64,000 nucleotides of DNA from Flavobacteriaceae bacterium (GCA_024640565.1 JAHEET010000004.1:44303-108302); one strand, 5' to 3'. Counted from the first letter of the stretch, positions 1 through 9,930 are shown. Program-made: numbers and translations. The notes: a model not told the origin generated them from the letters alone.

Positions 1-2518
1 AAACAGCAAGTTCTTCGGTATTTCCTGTTTCTTTTTGTAGTTCTTGAATCCTCTTTAAGGCATATTGCTGAATGGTCAATAATGGCAATACGATGTTTTC
101 TCTCACGGCTATAGAAGCTTTCCCTTCTGGGAAATTCTCCATCAATTGGGTTTGTCCAGAGAGTTTTAATAACAATCGTTTTGTCGTATTGTACTCTTCA
201 TAAATCAGTTTCCAGAAGTCGCCATATACCGGATCTTCTGCCATATAGGCGGTCAATCCGAAAAAGGACTTTGTCAAACTCATCATGCTGTTTTCGAGCA
301 AAGTTTTAAAGAAATCGGAGGCATTGTAAAATGCGACTACTTCATCAAAACGATTGGCATCCTCGTATTTTTTCAATGCGGTTCCAACCCCAAAAAAACC
401 AGGGACGTTTTGTTTCAACTGGCTCCAACTTCCTACAAAAGGGATGGCTCTAAGTGCTGAGAAATCTAAGCTTGCTGAAGAAGATCGCTTGCTAGGTCGG
501 CTACCGATATTTGTTTTCGCATAGTATTTTAAGGTACTCATCTCTTCGAGATAGGGTAAAAATTGTGGATGATTTTTAAAGTCTACATAGGCTTGATAGC
601 TCGTAGTTGCTAAATCATCGATGATGCTTCTGTGCGCATCGTTCAATTGATCTTTGGTAAATACTTCATTTTTAATTCCAGAACTCAATAATTGTTCGAG
701 GTTGTATTGTGATGAGTTTAAGGTTCCAAAATTGGAACTTATGGTTTGTCCTTGAATGGTTAATTGAATTTCTTTATCTTCAATAGTAGGGCCTAAAGAT
801 GCATAGAACTGGTGTGTTTTTCCACCACCTCGTGCAGGGGGGCCTCCACGACCATCAAAGAAAATAACTTCAATTCCAAATTCCCGTGAGATTTTGGTAA
901 GGGCTTCTTTTGCTTTAAAGATTCCCCAGTTTGCCATCAAATAACCACCATCTTTTGTTCCGTCAGAAAAACCTAACATGATGGTTTGTTTGTTATTGCG
1001 TGTTGTTAAATGTGCTCTGTAAGTCTGGTTTGAGTAAATCGTACGCATAACTTCCTCTGCATTCTGTAAATCATCTACGGTCTCAAAAAGTGGTATGACA
1101 TCTACGGGGAGACGCTCTTCAAAATCACACAAATTAAGCATCGCAAAGGCTTGCATGACATGCAAAGCGGTTTGATTATTGCTGATGATGTATCGGTTGG
1201 CACCTCGTTCGCCATTTCTAGCTTGGATGGTTTTAATCGCATACATCGATTCAATGGTTTTTACCGACATTTCATCGGTTAAAATAGTTGGATCTATTTT
1301 TCCTTTGACGGTGGCTAAAAATGCAAGCTGTTCTTTTTCTGAAAAGCTGAAGTAATCTTCTGGGAATGTGGTGTCTCCACTCGCCAAAAGATCTTTAACT
1401 AGCTGGGTAAAAGCACTGTGATGCACGCGACTGTCTTGTCGAATATCGAGCGTTGCAAAGTGAAAACCAAAAATGCGGATTTTATTAATTACATCGTTAA
1501 GTTCGTCAAGAAACAAGGATTGATGCTTGTTGATGACAATTTCTTTGGCAGTTTCTAATTCGTCTAAAAGTATTTTTTGAGAAAAGTTTACGTTGGCATA
1601 ACTACGAACTACGTGTTTGTAGAGTCTTTTTTCGAGACGTACTAAGATTTCTTGTACACCACTGAAAGTAAAACGCCTTTTTAAACGTTTGATATCTCTG
1701 TAATAGTTTCTTAGGATAGATTGCCGCAATCGTTCTGCAACATCTAAGGTTATTTGAGTAGTTACAAAAGGATTCCCATCGCGATCACCTCCTGGCCAAA
1801 AACCAAGATCAATAATCTGATTGTCCACTTTTTTACCATCAAAAATATTTGTTTCAATGTAGTTGTGAATCTTACTAACGGAGTGATAAAAAACATTTTC
1901 TAAATACCAAATAAGGCTTACTGCCTCATCGTATGGTGTTGGTTTTTGTTTTTTAAAGAAAGGTGTTTTTCCTAATTGCGACAACAGGTTTTTAATTAAC
2001 AACAAGTCGTTATTTTGTATGGCATGGTCAAGATCTGTGATAATACCCAATACTTCTCCTGGATAAAATTGTGTTGGATGTGCCGTTAAAACAATCCGTA
2101 CTTTAAAATCTTCTAAATGTTTTTGGAGGGCTTCTTTCTTGTCTTTGGAAAACGCAATTTCTTTTGAATTTCGGAGGGTTCCAATACCATCCATGTTGTT
2201 CACAATTGGAAAGGAAGCATCTTCAATGGCGTCAAACAGTACCACCTGACGTTCGATGTATTGAATAAATTGAAACAACAAGTCTTTTTTCTGGCTCTCG
2301 GAGGGGCTCTCTTGGTACTTTTCAAAGAAGGTTTCTACAATTTCTGTTGGATGTTTTCCAGCTGCAAATCCTTTTTCACAAACCGCATGGAATAAAGGCA
2401 ATAAAACACCCGTATTGCTAATGGTATCAAAAGGAAGTGTCATGAAAATACTGTTGTAAATTTGGTATCTAGACAACACGTTTTCGTTGAAGCGCGCTAA
2501 TTTTGGAAGTGTAGACAT
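1..2518 (-). CDS. ppc: phosphoenolpyruvate carboxylase, 3' end outside window
   Basis: Carboxylates PEP to oxaloacetate, the anaplerotic feed into the TCA cycle, in the cytosol. The frame is open from an ATG at 2518 to the left edge, about 839 codons; the usual flavobacterial length is around 850-860, so only a short C-terminus is missing. The translation starts MSTLPKLARFNENVL. It contains the LTAHPT catalytic-histidine motif (about 2075-2095 on the reverse strand) and the glycine-rich FDGRGGPPARGGG signature (about 835-870). The last codons visible read LKRIQELQKETGN. The gene stands alone, with about 210 bases separating it from the next gene upstream on the same strand. I see no frameshift. 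Confidence 0.95.
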   Translation of the reverse strand, partial: MSTLPKLARFNENVLSRYQIYNSIFMTLPFDTISNTGVLLPLFHAVCEKGFAAGKHPTEIVETFFEKYQESPSESQKKDLLFQFIQYIERQVVLFDAIEDASFPIVNNMDGIGTLRNSKEIAFSKDKKEALQKHLEDFKVRIVLTAHPTQFYPGEVLGIITDLDHAIQNNDLLLIKNLLSQLGKTPFFKKQKPTPYDEAVSLIWYLENVFYHSVSKIHNYIETNIFDGKKVDNQIIDLGFWPGGDRDGNPFVTTQITLDVAERLRQSILRNYYRDIKRLKRRFTFSGVQEILVRLEKRLYKHVVRSYANVNFSQKILLDELETAKEIVINKHQSLFLDELNDVINKIRIFGFHFATLDIRQDSRVHHSAFTQLVKDLLASGDTTFPEDYFSFSEKEQLAFLATVKGKIDPTILTDEMSVKTIESMYAIKTIQARNGERGANRYIISNNQTALHVMQAFAMLNLCDFEERLPVDVIPLFETVDDLQNAEEVMRTIYSNQTYRAHLTTRNNKQTIMLGFSDGTKDGGYLMANWGIFKAKEALTKISREFGIEVIFFDGRGGPPARGGGKTHQFYASLGPTIEDKEIQLTIQGQTISSNFGTLNSSQYNLEQLLSSGIKNEVFTKDQLNDAHRSIIDDLATTSYQAYVDFKNHPQFLPYLEEMSTLKYYAKTNIGSRPSKRSSSASLDFSALRAIPFVGSWSQLKQNVPGFFGVGTALKKYEDANRFDEVVAFYNASDFFKTLLENSMMSLTKSFFGLTAYMAEDPVYGDFWKLIYEEYNTTKRLLLKLSGQTQLMENFPEGKASIAVRENIVLPLLTIQQYALKRIQELQKETGNTEELAV

Positions 2519-2728
2519 TTTGATGAATTTTAAGTTTGGAAATTACAAAAAATGGAAATTATAGGGCCTGTTTTTTTGCTAATAATCGGACGATTATTTG
2601 AAGAAATGATAGAAATTTAAGTTGATTTTAGAGAAAATCGAAATTTAGGATGAATAAAAATCACTAAAAAAATCGCACTAATGCTATTTTTAAAGGAACT
2701 TAAAATTGGCAATAGTCCCAAAATTCGC

Positions 2729-3211
2729 CTATAATTTTTTTAACGATTTGTTGGTTTTACTGTCTAAATGTTGTGTGTCTTTTTGTAAAAAATAAGGTTG
2801 AATTCTATTCTCTTTTCGATGAAGATTCCATTGGGAAGGGTCGTTTCTGTAATTAATTTCTCGGGCCAATTTATTGTTTTGATAGCGCACTAGATCGTCT
2901 AGTTTATAGATCTCAGGTTTCTTCTTCATTCCTTTAAATTCAAAAACACTTCTTCTATTTCCACCAAAACCTCCAAAAAATCCGCCTACACTATTAAAAT
3001 CCAAATCGGGCAGGTAAACTTGAAAGAACTCAAAGGATAAAAAACCGAGCTTTTTTTTCAAAGAAACAGCACTGTGTAAATCATCATTATAGGAAGGGTT
3101 AAATGTATACACACTTTGTGGTATTTTTTGAAGTATGTTGCTTTCTTGTTGCGCATAGCTTGCAATACTGCCACCTAGTGATATTAGAAAAAGTAAGGTT
3201 TTTGTTTTCAT
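2729..3211 (-). CDS. hypothetical secreted protein
   Basis: A 160-residue protein with a clear Sec signal peptide (lysines at residues 2 and 4, hydrophobic core to about residue 19, SYAQQ cleavage region). The mature part has a glycine/phenylalanine stretch (GGFFGGFGG near residue 77) and a basic C-terminus ending in KSLKKL. I recognise no family or catalytic motif. It lies 50 bases downstream of the dsbD start, in the same orientation but after a separate operon boundary, and nothing in the context gives a function. The signal peptide and clean ORF make it a credible gene. An envelope or periplasmic location is inferred. Confidence 0.7.
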   Translation of the reverse strand: MKTKTLLFLISLGGSIASYAQQESNILQKIPQSVYTFNPSYNDDLHSAVSLKKKLGFLSFEFFQVYLPDLDFNSVGGFFGGFGGNRRSVFEFKGMKKKPEIYKLDDLVRYQNNKLAREINYRNDPSQWNLHRKENRIQPYFLQKDTQHLDSKTNKSLKKL

Positions 3212-3261
3212 AAAAAATAAGACAACTTCATGTTTTTCATCTAATTACAGTACAATATACA

Positions 3262-5226
3262 TTATTTTTTGAAATTACGAATTCCCTTTTGCAACCAATC
3301 AAAATAAGTATCTTCATCGGTATATTGTTGTGGCGTGTTTAAGATTTCTAAATTGGCATTCATTAAGATGTAATACGGTTGTGATGCATTTTTAAAATTC
3401 ACAATCTGAAATGTAGACCATTTGTCTCCGTATGTTTTAATTTTTTTTGCATTCCCATTGGCTTTTAAGTAGGTAAATTGTTCTTCTTCTGGGAGCTCTT
3501 TTTCATAGTCATCGACATACAAAGAAATAAGAATGTATTCTTTTTTTAGTAGGGTGTAAATATTATTTTTACTCCAAACGTTTTCTTCCATTTTTCGACA
3601 GTTAACACAGGCCCAGCCCGTAAAGTCCAACAAAATGGGTTTGTTAGCTTTTTTTGCGGCTGCCAGACCTTCTTCAAAATCTTTGTAGCAATCGAGCCCC
3701 AGGGGACAATCTGATTCTTGTTCGTAGATACTATAGAATTGTGGCGGTGGAAAACCACTTAATAGGTTTAGTTCCCACGCCGGTGTTTTGAATAGCCCAG
3801 GAATAAGATAGACAACAAATGCTCCCACTATTATTCCAAATGAAATACGTGAAAATGAAAGTTTTCGAACAGGTGCATCGTGCGGGAATTTTATTTTTGC
3901 AAACAGGTACAATGTGAGTCCTGTAAAGATGAGGATCCAGATACCTATAAAGAGTTCTCTTTTAAAAATTCCCCAGTGTCCTACTAAATCGGAATTTGAT
4001 AAGAATTTAAAGGCAAAAGCCAATTCTAAAAACCCTAAAATAACTTTAGTCGTATTCAACCAACCGCCCGATTTTGGCAATGAGTTTAGCCAACTTGGAA
4101 AGAGTGCAAACAAGGCAAAAGGGAAGGCCAAAGCTACGCCAAAACCACTCATTCCTGCGGTCAGTTGATTTGCAGTTTCTCCGGTTGCCGTAATCGATCC
4201 TGCCAATAAAGATCCTAAAATAGGGCCTGTACACGAAAAAGAAATGATGGCTAAGGTTAAGGCCATAAAAAAGATTCCAGAAATTCCTCCTGTATTGGAT
4301 GCTGTGTCCATCTTATTTCCCCAAGAACTTGGTAGGGTAATTTCATAATACCCAAAGAAGGATCCAGCGAAAAAAACCAAGACCACAAAAAAGAAAATAT
4401 TGAGCCAGATATTTGTTGAAATTGTGTTCAAAACATTGGGGTCTAAGCCGTCAATTAAATGAAATGGAACACTTAATAGTACATAGGTTACCACGATAAA
4501 AAGACCGTATAAAATAGCATTTGCAATTCCTTTGCTTTTTGATTGTGACTGCTTTGTGAAAAAGGAAACCGTTAATGGTATCATTGGAAAAACACAAGGT
4601 GTTAGCAGTGCTAATAGGCCTCCTGCGAAACCAAGTAAGAAAATATTGAACCAACTACTATCTTCGGCATCGTTGGTTGTCTCTTTTAAGAAGGTGGTAT
4701 TTTTTAAATCTAACTTTAATTTATTGGAGCGTAATTTGCTTTTTTCATCGAGAACAACCTCTTGTTTTTTTAGGGTGGAACCATTTAAAGAAAAGCGATA
4801 GTTGTCTTCAAACTGGATACAGGAAGTTTTACAAACTTGTCCAAACAAATTTAATGTTACTTGTGTAATTTCTTTGTCTGTAAGTTGAATTCTTTGGGTT
4901 ACAACTGCACTCTTTTTAAAAATAATTTCATCTTTTCCCCAGGTTTCAGAATACTTTTTATATGTTTTCCCTTCGCTAGCCTTTCCAATCAGTTGAAATC
5001 CTGTTTGTCCTTCCGGGATGGTAATTTCCATTGGTAAAGATGCATCTTCTGGATTGTATTGAGAATATACATACCAATTTTCTAAGATACTTCCGGTAAA
5101 GGTTAGATCATATTCGGTGTCAGATATTTTTTCTACAGATGTTTCCCAAACAACAGGATTGGCTTCGGTTTGCGCATTTGCAGACGCAGAAAGAAAGAAA
5201 ATTAATATAAATAATAAGTGCTTCAT
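3262..5226 (-). CDS. dsbD: DsbD-family thiol:disulfide interchange protein
   Basis: Carries electrons from cytosolic thioredoxin across the inner membrane to periplasmic thiol proteins. The 654 residues show the three-part DsbD plan. First is a signal peptide (to about residue 18) and a periplasmic domain with a Cys pair (QVCKTSC near residue 133). Next is a polytopic membrane core with the cysteines LLTPCVFPMIP and SFSCTGP. Last is a C-terminal thioredoxin-like domain with the redox motif CVNC at 540-543. It is the last gene of a run pabB-small ORF-tilS-dsbD on the minus strand, 31 bases after tilS. The likely role is disulfide isomerisation or cytochrome c maturation; the partner is unknown. 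Confidence 0.92.
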   Translation of the reverse strand: MKHLLFILIFFLSASANAQTEANPVVWETSVEKISDTEYDLTFTGSILENWYVYSQYNPEDASLPMEITIPEGQTGFQLIGKASEGKTYKKYSETWGKDEIIFKKSAVVTQRIQLTDKEITQVTLNLFGQVCKTSCIQFEDNYRFSLNGSTLKKQEVVLDEKSKLRSNKLKLDLKNTTFLKETTNDAEDSSWFNIFLLGFAGGLLALLTPCVFPMIPLTVSFFTKQSQSKSKGIANAILYGLFIVVTYVLLSVPFHLIDGLDPNVLNTISTNIWLNIFFFVVLVFFAGSFFGYYEITLPSSWGNKMDTASNTGGISGIFFMALTLAIISFSCTGPILGSLLAGSITATGETANQLTAGMSGFGVALAFPFALFALFPSWLNSLPKSGGWLNTTKVILGFLELAFAFKFLSNSDLVGHWGIFKRELFIGIWILIFTGLTLYLFAKIKFPHDAPVRKLSFSRISFGIIVGAFVVYLIPGLFKTPAWELNLLSGFPPPQFYSIYEQESDCPLGLDCYKDFEEGLAAAKKANKPILLDFTGWACVNCRKMEENVWSKNNIYTLLKKEYILISLYVDDYEKELPEEEQFTYLKANGNAKKIKTYGDKWSTFQIVNFKNASQPYYILMNANLEILNTPQQYTDEDTYFDWLQKGIRNFKK

Positions 5227-5257
5227 GTTTTCTTTTTTTTTTAAAAGTACAATTTTT

Positions 5258-6586
5258 TTATTCGATATTTAGGCTAATTTGAATTGTGGTTTTACCCGCT
5301 GTTGTCGCCAAAAAACGATTGTCTTGACGCTTTCCAATAATCCAAATTATTTCCTGATTATTGTTGCAAAGCAACCATGCTTCTTTCTTTTCAAGCAGGG
5401 AATATTTTTCGTCTTTAAAGTATTTGCTTAATTTTTTGCATCCCTTCATTCCAGTAGGATAAAAAGAATCTCCATTTTTCCACTTTCGGATGATCAATGG
5501 GAAAGTCAATTTTTCTTTTGAAACGTAGATTGTGTTTTTATCTTTTTCGATTCTTTCGAAATCTTTTTTTAAATGCAAAGAAATGGGTTGCGAAATCGCT
5601 GTTGTATTTTCTTCTAGATGATAGATCTGTTGTGTTGGCTTCTGGTCAATTTTTGAAAGCAGCAAAGAAGTTCTATTTTTTAATAGTTGGTGTGTTTTAG
5701 AAACTATTTTTTTTCCAGATTGGGCCTTCAATAAATCTACAATATCATTAAATTCTGTGAAATGATAAGGTTTCAAAAGAGGAAATAAATACGCTTTTGG
5801 ATTTGATAATTTCGTAATTTCTTGAATATTTAATTCAAAAGATTCTTCCGATTTTGTCCCAAAAGGGCGACATATTTTTGATTGTATTTCCTGTATTTGA
5901 TCTGCAAGAATTTGCTGCGTTCCTTGAAGGTTTTCAATGGTTTTTGAAAAGCTGTTTAAAAGACTTGGATTGATTTCTTTGAGTATAGGAACAACTTGGT
6001 GCCTTATTTTATTTCGAGTATATTTTAAGGATGTGTTGCTTTGATCTTCTCTCCAAACAATTCTATTTTCCATGGCAAAATGGAGAATCTCATCTCTAGA
6101 AAAAATCAACAGGGGACGCACGATGTTTTTATGCACTTTTGGGATGCCCGTAAAACCATCCAATCCCGAGCCTCGAGTAAGGTTTATTAAAAAAGTTTCT
6201 AGGCTATCATCTGCATGATGTGCTGTTAAAATATAATCAAACTTATTTTGATTACACAACTCTTGAAACCACTCATAGCGAAGATTTCTTGCTGCAATTT
6301 GTGTAGATTGTTTGTGCTCTTTTGCATATTTTTTGGTGTCAAATGACTTTGAAAAATAAGTAATTCTCCGTTTTTTTGCAAGGTCTTTAACAAACAAAGC
6401 ATCCAATTCACTTTCTTGATCACGCAATTTAAAATTGCAGTGTGCTAATGAAATATCAAACTTCAAATCAAAGAATAATTGTGTTAAAACCACAGAATCT
6501 ACACCGCCAGAAATGGCAATTAATAATTTTTTTTCCTGTAAGAAAGGAAAATTAGTGGAAATATGTTGTTCTAGTTTGTGCTGCAT
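5258..6586 (-). CDS. tilS: tRNA(Ile)-lysidine synthetase TilS
   Basis: Modifies C34 of the CAU-anticodon tRNA-Ile to lysidine with ATP and lysine, so that AUA codons are read as isoleucine. At 442 residues it has normal length. The PP-loop SGGVDS sits at residues 26-31, followed by the typical AHCNFKLR and TAHHADD motifs of the N-terminal ATP-pyrophosphatase domain. The C-terminal TilS domain is recognisable from the RKWKNGDSFYPTGMKG segment. The gene starts 15 bases after the small ORF at 6602-6844, within the pabB-tilS-dsbD run. Essential housekeeping gene; identification is firm. Confidence 0.95.
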   Translation of the reverse strand: MQHKLEQHISTNFPFLQEKKLLIAISGGVDSVVLTQLFFDLKFDISLAHCNFKLRDQESELDALFVKDLAKKRRITYFSKSFDTKKYAKEHKQSTQIAARNLRYEWFQELCNQNKFDYILTAHHADDSLETFLINLTRGSGLDGFTGIPKVHKNIVRPLLIFSRDEILHFAMENRIVWREDQSNTSLKYTRNKIRHQVVPILKEINPSLLNSFSKTIENLQGTQQILADQIQEIQSKICRPFGTKSEESFELNIQEITKLSNPKAYLFPLLKPYHFTEFNDIVDLLKAQSGKKIVSKTHQLLKNRTSLLLSKIDQKPTQQIYHLEENTTAISQPISLHLKKDFERIEKDKNTIYVSKEKLTFPLIIRKWKNGDSFYPTGMKGCKKLSKYFKDEKYSLLEKKEAWLLCNNNQEIIWIIGKRQDNRFLATTAGKTTIQISLNIE

Positions 6587-6601
6587 TTCATTTCAAAAGT
6601 A

Positions 6602-6844
6602 CTACTTTAAAACTTGCGATTTTAACCAAGAGCGAAGCTCTTTTCTCAATTGCTGTTCTGGCCTTGGTAATGGAATTGTTTTGCCAAATTGCTTGCTTCT
6701 ATTGAATTTTGAAAAAGTAACTTTTTGTAACTTCCAATCTGCAGGATACAGCGCTAAAAATTGATTGAACATATTTTGTTCATTTGGTCTTTCGTCTAAA
6801 TGCGCTAAGGTGTTTTTGAATTTTTCTTCCAAGTGCTGAATCAT
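6602..6844 (-). CDS. small conserved-looking hypothetical protein between pabB and tilS
   Basis: An 80-residue basic protein starting MIQHLEEKFKNTLAHLDERP. It sits in the only gap of the pabB-tilS-dsbD operon, 51 bases after pabB and 15 bases before tilS, on the same strand. It has no signal peptide, no membrane segment and no cysteines; it reads as two short helices joined by a WKLQKVTFSKFNR segment. I recognise no family. Operonic spacing, ATG start and ordinary codon use support a real gene. No function can be assigned. Confidence 0.7.
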   Translation of the reverse strand: MIQHLEEKFKNTLAHLDERPNEQNMFNQFLALYPADWKLQKVTFSKFNRSKQFGKTIPLPRPEQQLRKELRSWLKSQVLK

Positions 6845-6895
6845 AGCTGCAAATATAAAAAATAGATTGCTGCCGAGGTTCGATTGCTGTGAAAA

Positions 6896-8224
6896 TCATT
6901 CTATAGTCTGAAGCAAAGACACTCTCGCATTCATTAACACATATTGCATCGCTTTTGCCTTTAATAAGCATTCTTCATATTCCTTCTCTGGGATTGATTT
7001 TGCAGTAATGGCACCACCAACAGTGTAGGAAACGTATTTTGTTTCTTGATTGTATAAAATACTTCGAATGACAACATTAAAATCAAAATCATGCTCAGGG
7101 GTAAAATAACCCACAGCACCAGAATATAGGCCTCGTTTGGTTTCTTCAAGGTTTTCTATGATGTTCATTGCAGATACCTTGGGGGCTCCAGTCATACTTC
7201 CCATGGGAAATGTGCTTCGTATAATTTCTACAGGATGCAATTTTTCATCCACTTCAGAAACCACTGTTGAAATCATTTGATGGACTTGCTTGAAGGAATG
7301 TACTTTGCACAATTCTTCTACCTTAACGGTTCCTATTTTGGCTGTTTTAGACAGGTCATTTCGTACCAAATCTACAATCATTACATTCTCTGCACGCTCT
7401 TTTTCATCTCTCGACAGATCGGTAGCAATTTTTTTATCATCCTTATTGTTGACGACTCTTTTTGCAGTTCCTTTAATGGGTTGAGAAATCACTTTTATTC
7501 CCTCTTTTTTTAAGTATCTTTCGGGGGATGCTGAAAGTAGATAGTGCGCATCCATTTTTAAAAAGGCAGCAAATGGAGGGCTTGAAATGTCGTTTAGATG
7601 CCCATAAACTTCAAAGGGGTCTATTGTGACGTTTTCTGCATAAAATTCTTGACAAAAATTGGCTTCGTAAATGTCTCCTCTTTTGATGTGTTCAATTACT
7701 TGTGTAACCTTTTGAAGGTACTGCGCTTTTGGAGTACGCCGTTTTATTTCAAGGGCTGTTTTTGGCGGTTCCGTTGAGGCCTGCACTCCCAGTTTTATTT
7801 CCTTAAAATCACCCTCAATTTCATCCGCGATCATTTTTAAATAGTGAAATTCAACTTGAGTTCCTTTGATGAAAATTAATTTTTGCGGTTGAAAAAAATA
7901 TAGATCAGCAAAATTCAAAGAATCCAAATTGTTGGAGGTCATTTGTTCTACATCATTTTTAACATCATAAGAGAGGTAGCCAAAAATATAATCTTTTGTA
8001 TTGGTTTGATATTCTTTGAGTTTTTCAAACGCATGCTGATAATCCGTCTTTATTGCGGTGAATTCCTCAACGGCCAATGCACAATCAAAGGCACTGTATG
8101 GTTGTTTGTAGTTGTTCGAATCTAGCCAAACAATCGTTTCAAATTGCCGAGACCATGCAAGCAAGTATTGCTTAAAATCATTGATGTTATCAATCGAAAA
8201 TGTGCGAACGGTTCTTTGAGTCAT
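6896..8224 (-). CDS. pabB: para-aminobenzoate synthase component I (anthranilate synthase component I family)
   Basis: Makes 4-amino-4-deoxychorismate from chorismate for folate synthesis, using ammonia from a PabA partner that is not encoded in this window. The 442-residue protein carries the chorismate-binding core: KRGDIYEANFCQEF, PERYL, the QPIKGTAKR segment, DEKERAENVMIVDLVRNDL, and the GSMTGAPK and YSGAVGY motifs. The QPIKGT sequence favours PabB over TrpE, but TrpE or another MST-family enzyme is not fully excluded. First gene of the run leading to tilS and dsbD. A promoter motif ends only five bases before the ATG (separate entry), so the message may be leaderless. Confidence 0.88.
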   Translation of the reverse strand: MTQRTVRTFSIDNINDFKQYLLAWSRQFETIVWLDSNNYKQPYSAFDCALAVEEFTAIKTDYQHAFEKLKEYQTNTKDYIFGYLSYDVKNDVEQMTSNNLDSLNFADLYFFQPQKLIFIKGTQVEFHYLKMIADEIEGDFKEIKLGVQASTEPPKTALEIKRRTPKAQYLQKVTQVIEHIKRGDIYEANFCQEFYAENVTIDPFEVYGHLNDISSPPFAAFLKMDAHYLLSASPERYLKKEGIKVISQPIKGTAKRVVNNKDDKKIATDLSRDEKERAENVMIVDLVRNDLSKTAKIGTVKVEELCKVHSFKQVHQMISTVVSEVDEKLHPVEIIRSTFPMGSMTGAPKVSAMNIIENLEETKRGLYSGAVGYFTPEHDFDFNVVIRSILYNQETKYVSYTVGGAITAKSIPEKEYEECLLKAKAMQYVLMNARVSLLQTIE

Positions 8225-8229
8225 TGTTG

Positions 8230-8263
8230 CAAAAATACAATTCTTATTTCTTAGAAATTACAA
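8230..8263 (-). promoter_or_regulatory. predicted Bacteroidota promoter of pabB, abutting the start codon
   Basis: On the minus strand a -7 element TATTTTTG (8237-8230) fits TAnnTTTG exactly, and a TTG (8263-8261) lies 23 bases upstream, at the long end of the accepted spacing. The -7 element ends five bases before the pabB ATG, so transcription would begin at or next to the start codon. Predicted from sequence only. Confidence 0.45.
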
Positions 8264-8388
8264 TTTTTAAATAGATTCCTGTTTGTTTTTTTAAGGAACA
8301 GAAAAGGTGTCTAAAAAGAACAAATCAACCCCGAGGGATTGCTTTGTAGGCCTATTTTTAAATCTTGTAACCAAATTTAAGGAGGGTA

Positions 8389-9789
8389 TTATGCATTTAA
8401 TGGCATTCCATCCCATGCAGCTTTGGCGGCTTCTTTCACAGCTTCAGAATAGGTAGGATGTCCATGACAAATTCTTGCCAAGTCTTCGGCCGATGCTCTA
8501 AACTCCATGGCAACAGCAGCTTCCATGATCAAATCTGCTACACGAGCACCCACCATGTGAACGCCAAGAATTTCATCGGTATTTTTATCTGCCAATACTT
8601 TTACAAATCCGTCAATATCACCACTTGCACGTGATCTACCCAGTGCACGCATTGAGAACTTTCCAGATTTGTAGGCAACCTTCGCCGCTTTTAATTCTTG
8701 CTCTGTTTTTCCAACAGCAGCAGCTTCCGGCCAGGTATATACGATTCCGGGAATCAGGTTATAATCAATGTGGGGTTTTTGTCCCGCTAAAAATTCGGCA
8801 ACAATTACCCCTTCTTCTTCTGCTTTATGTGCCAACATTGCACCTTGTACAACATCACCAATCGCGTAGATCGAAGCAACATTGGTTTGTAAATGACTGT
8901 TGGTTTCTATTTGTCCTCTTTCATTTACTTGAACCCCTACTTTTTCCAATCCTAAGCCTTCCGTATAAGGCTTTCTACCTACAGAAACCAAACAATAGTC
9001 TCCATTAAATTCTACTTCGCGGTCTTTTTTGTCTGTTGCTTTTACAACCACCTTGTCTCCGTTTTTTTGAACCGAGGTTACTTTATGACTTGTTGCAAAT
9101 TTAATTCCTTGTTTCTTGAATACTTTTTGGAGTTCTTTAGAAACATCTACATCCATACCAGGCACAATCTTGTCCATGTATTCAATAACAGTCACTTCTG
9201 CACCCAGTCTTTTATACACAGAACCCAATTCCAATCCAATAACTCCTCCACCAATAACAAGCAAATGTTTGGGTACTTCTTTCAGTTTTAAGGCTTCTGT
9301 TGAGGTAATAACGCGTTCTTTGTCAATGTTGATAAAAGGCAAACTTGACGGTTTCGAACCGGTAGCAATAATGATATTGGTTCCTTCAATAACGACAGCG
9401 GTACCATCGTTTTTAGAAACTTTTACATGCGTTTTGTCTTCAAAAGAACCCAAACCTTCATATACTTCGATGTTGTTTTTGTCCATCAAATATTTGATTC
9501 CGCCAGTCGTAGTTTCTACTACGCTAGCTTTTCTGTCTACCATTTTCTTAAAATCGAAAGAAGGCTTTTCCACCGAAATACCATGCGCTTCAAAATGATG
9601 CACTGCATCGTAATAATGGTGTGATGAATCTAACAATGCTTTTGATGGAATGCATCCAACATTTAAACAGGTTCCTCCTAGGGTTGGGTATTTTTCTATA
9701 AGTGCTACTTTTTTACCTAGTTGAGAGGCTCTAACTGCTGCAATATATCCTCCTGGGCCAGAACCAATAACGATTAAATCGTATTTCAT
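8389..9789 (-). CDS. lpdA: dihydrolipoyl dehydrogenase (E3)
   Basis: FAD-dependent E3 subunit that reoxidises lipoamide in the pyruvate, 2-oxoglutarate and branched-chain dehydrogenase complexes and in the glycine cleavage system. The 466 residues start with the FAD-binding MKYDLIVIGSGPGGY. They contain the redox-active GGTCLNVGCIPSK disulfide, the NAD-binding GGGVIGLELGS and the C-terminal catalytic HGHPTYSE motif. The frame is open 25 codons further upstream, but that extension is low-complexity and basic; the ATG at 9789, directly before the Rossmann strand, is the credible start. The gene stands alone, divergent from the haem-binding gene at 9931. Confidence 0.96.
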   Translation of the reverse strand: MKYDLIVIGSGPGGYIAAVRASQLGKKVALIEKYPTLGGTCLNVGCIPSKALLDSSHHYYDAVHHFEAHGISVEKPSFDFKKMVDRKASVVETTTGGIKYLMDKNNIEVYEGLGSFEDKTHVKVSKNDGTAVVIEGTNIIIATGSKPSSLPFINIDKERVITSTEALKLKEVPKHLLVIGGGVIGLELGSVYKRLGAEVTVIEYMDKIVPGMDVDVSKELQKVFKKQGIKFATSHKVTSVQKNGDKVVVKATDKKDREVEFNGDYCLVSVGRKPYTEGLGLEKVGVQVNERGQIETNSHLQTNVASIYAIGDVVQGAMLAHKAEEEGVIVAEFLAGQKPHIDYNLIPGIVYTWPEAAAVGKTEQELKAAKVAYKSGKFSMRALGRSRASGDIDGFVKVLADKNTDEILGVHMVGARVADLIMEAAVAMEFRASAEDLARICHGHPTYSEAVKEAAKAAWDGMPLNA

Positions 9790-9930
9790 GTGTATGATAG
9801 TTTTAGAATTCTTTGAAAACAATTTTGTTTTCTTTTTTCTTAAAATTGAAAAACAAAAATACACATATTTTTAGAAAAAATTAATAGAAATGCGTAGTTT
9901 TACTATCTTTAAAATCTAAAAACAATTCGT

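Noticed and set aside
9116..9598. 160-codon plus-strand frame opposite lpdA
   Set aside because: lpdA has all catalytic motifs on the other strand, and the antisense frame has no motif, signal or promoter.
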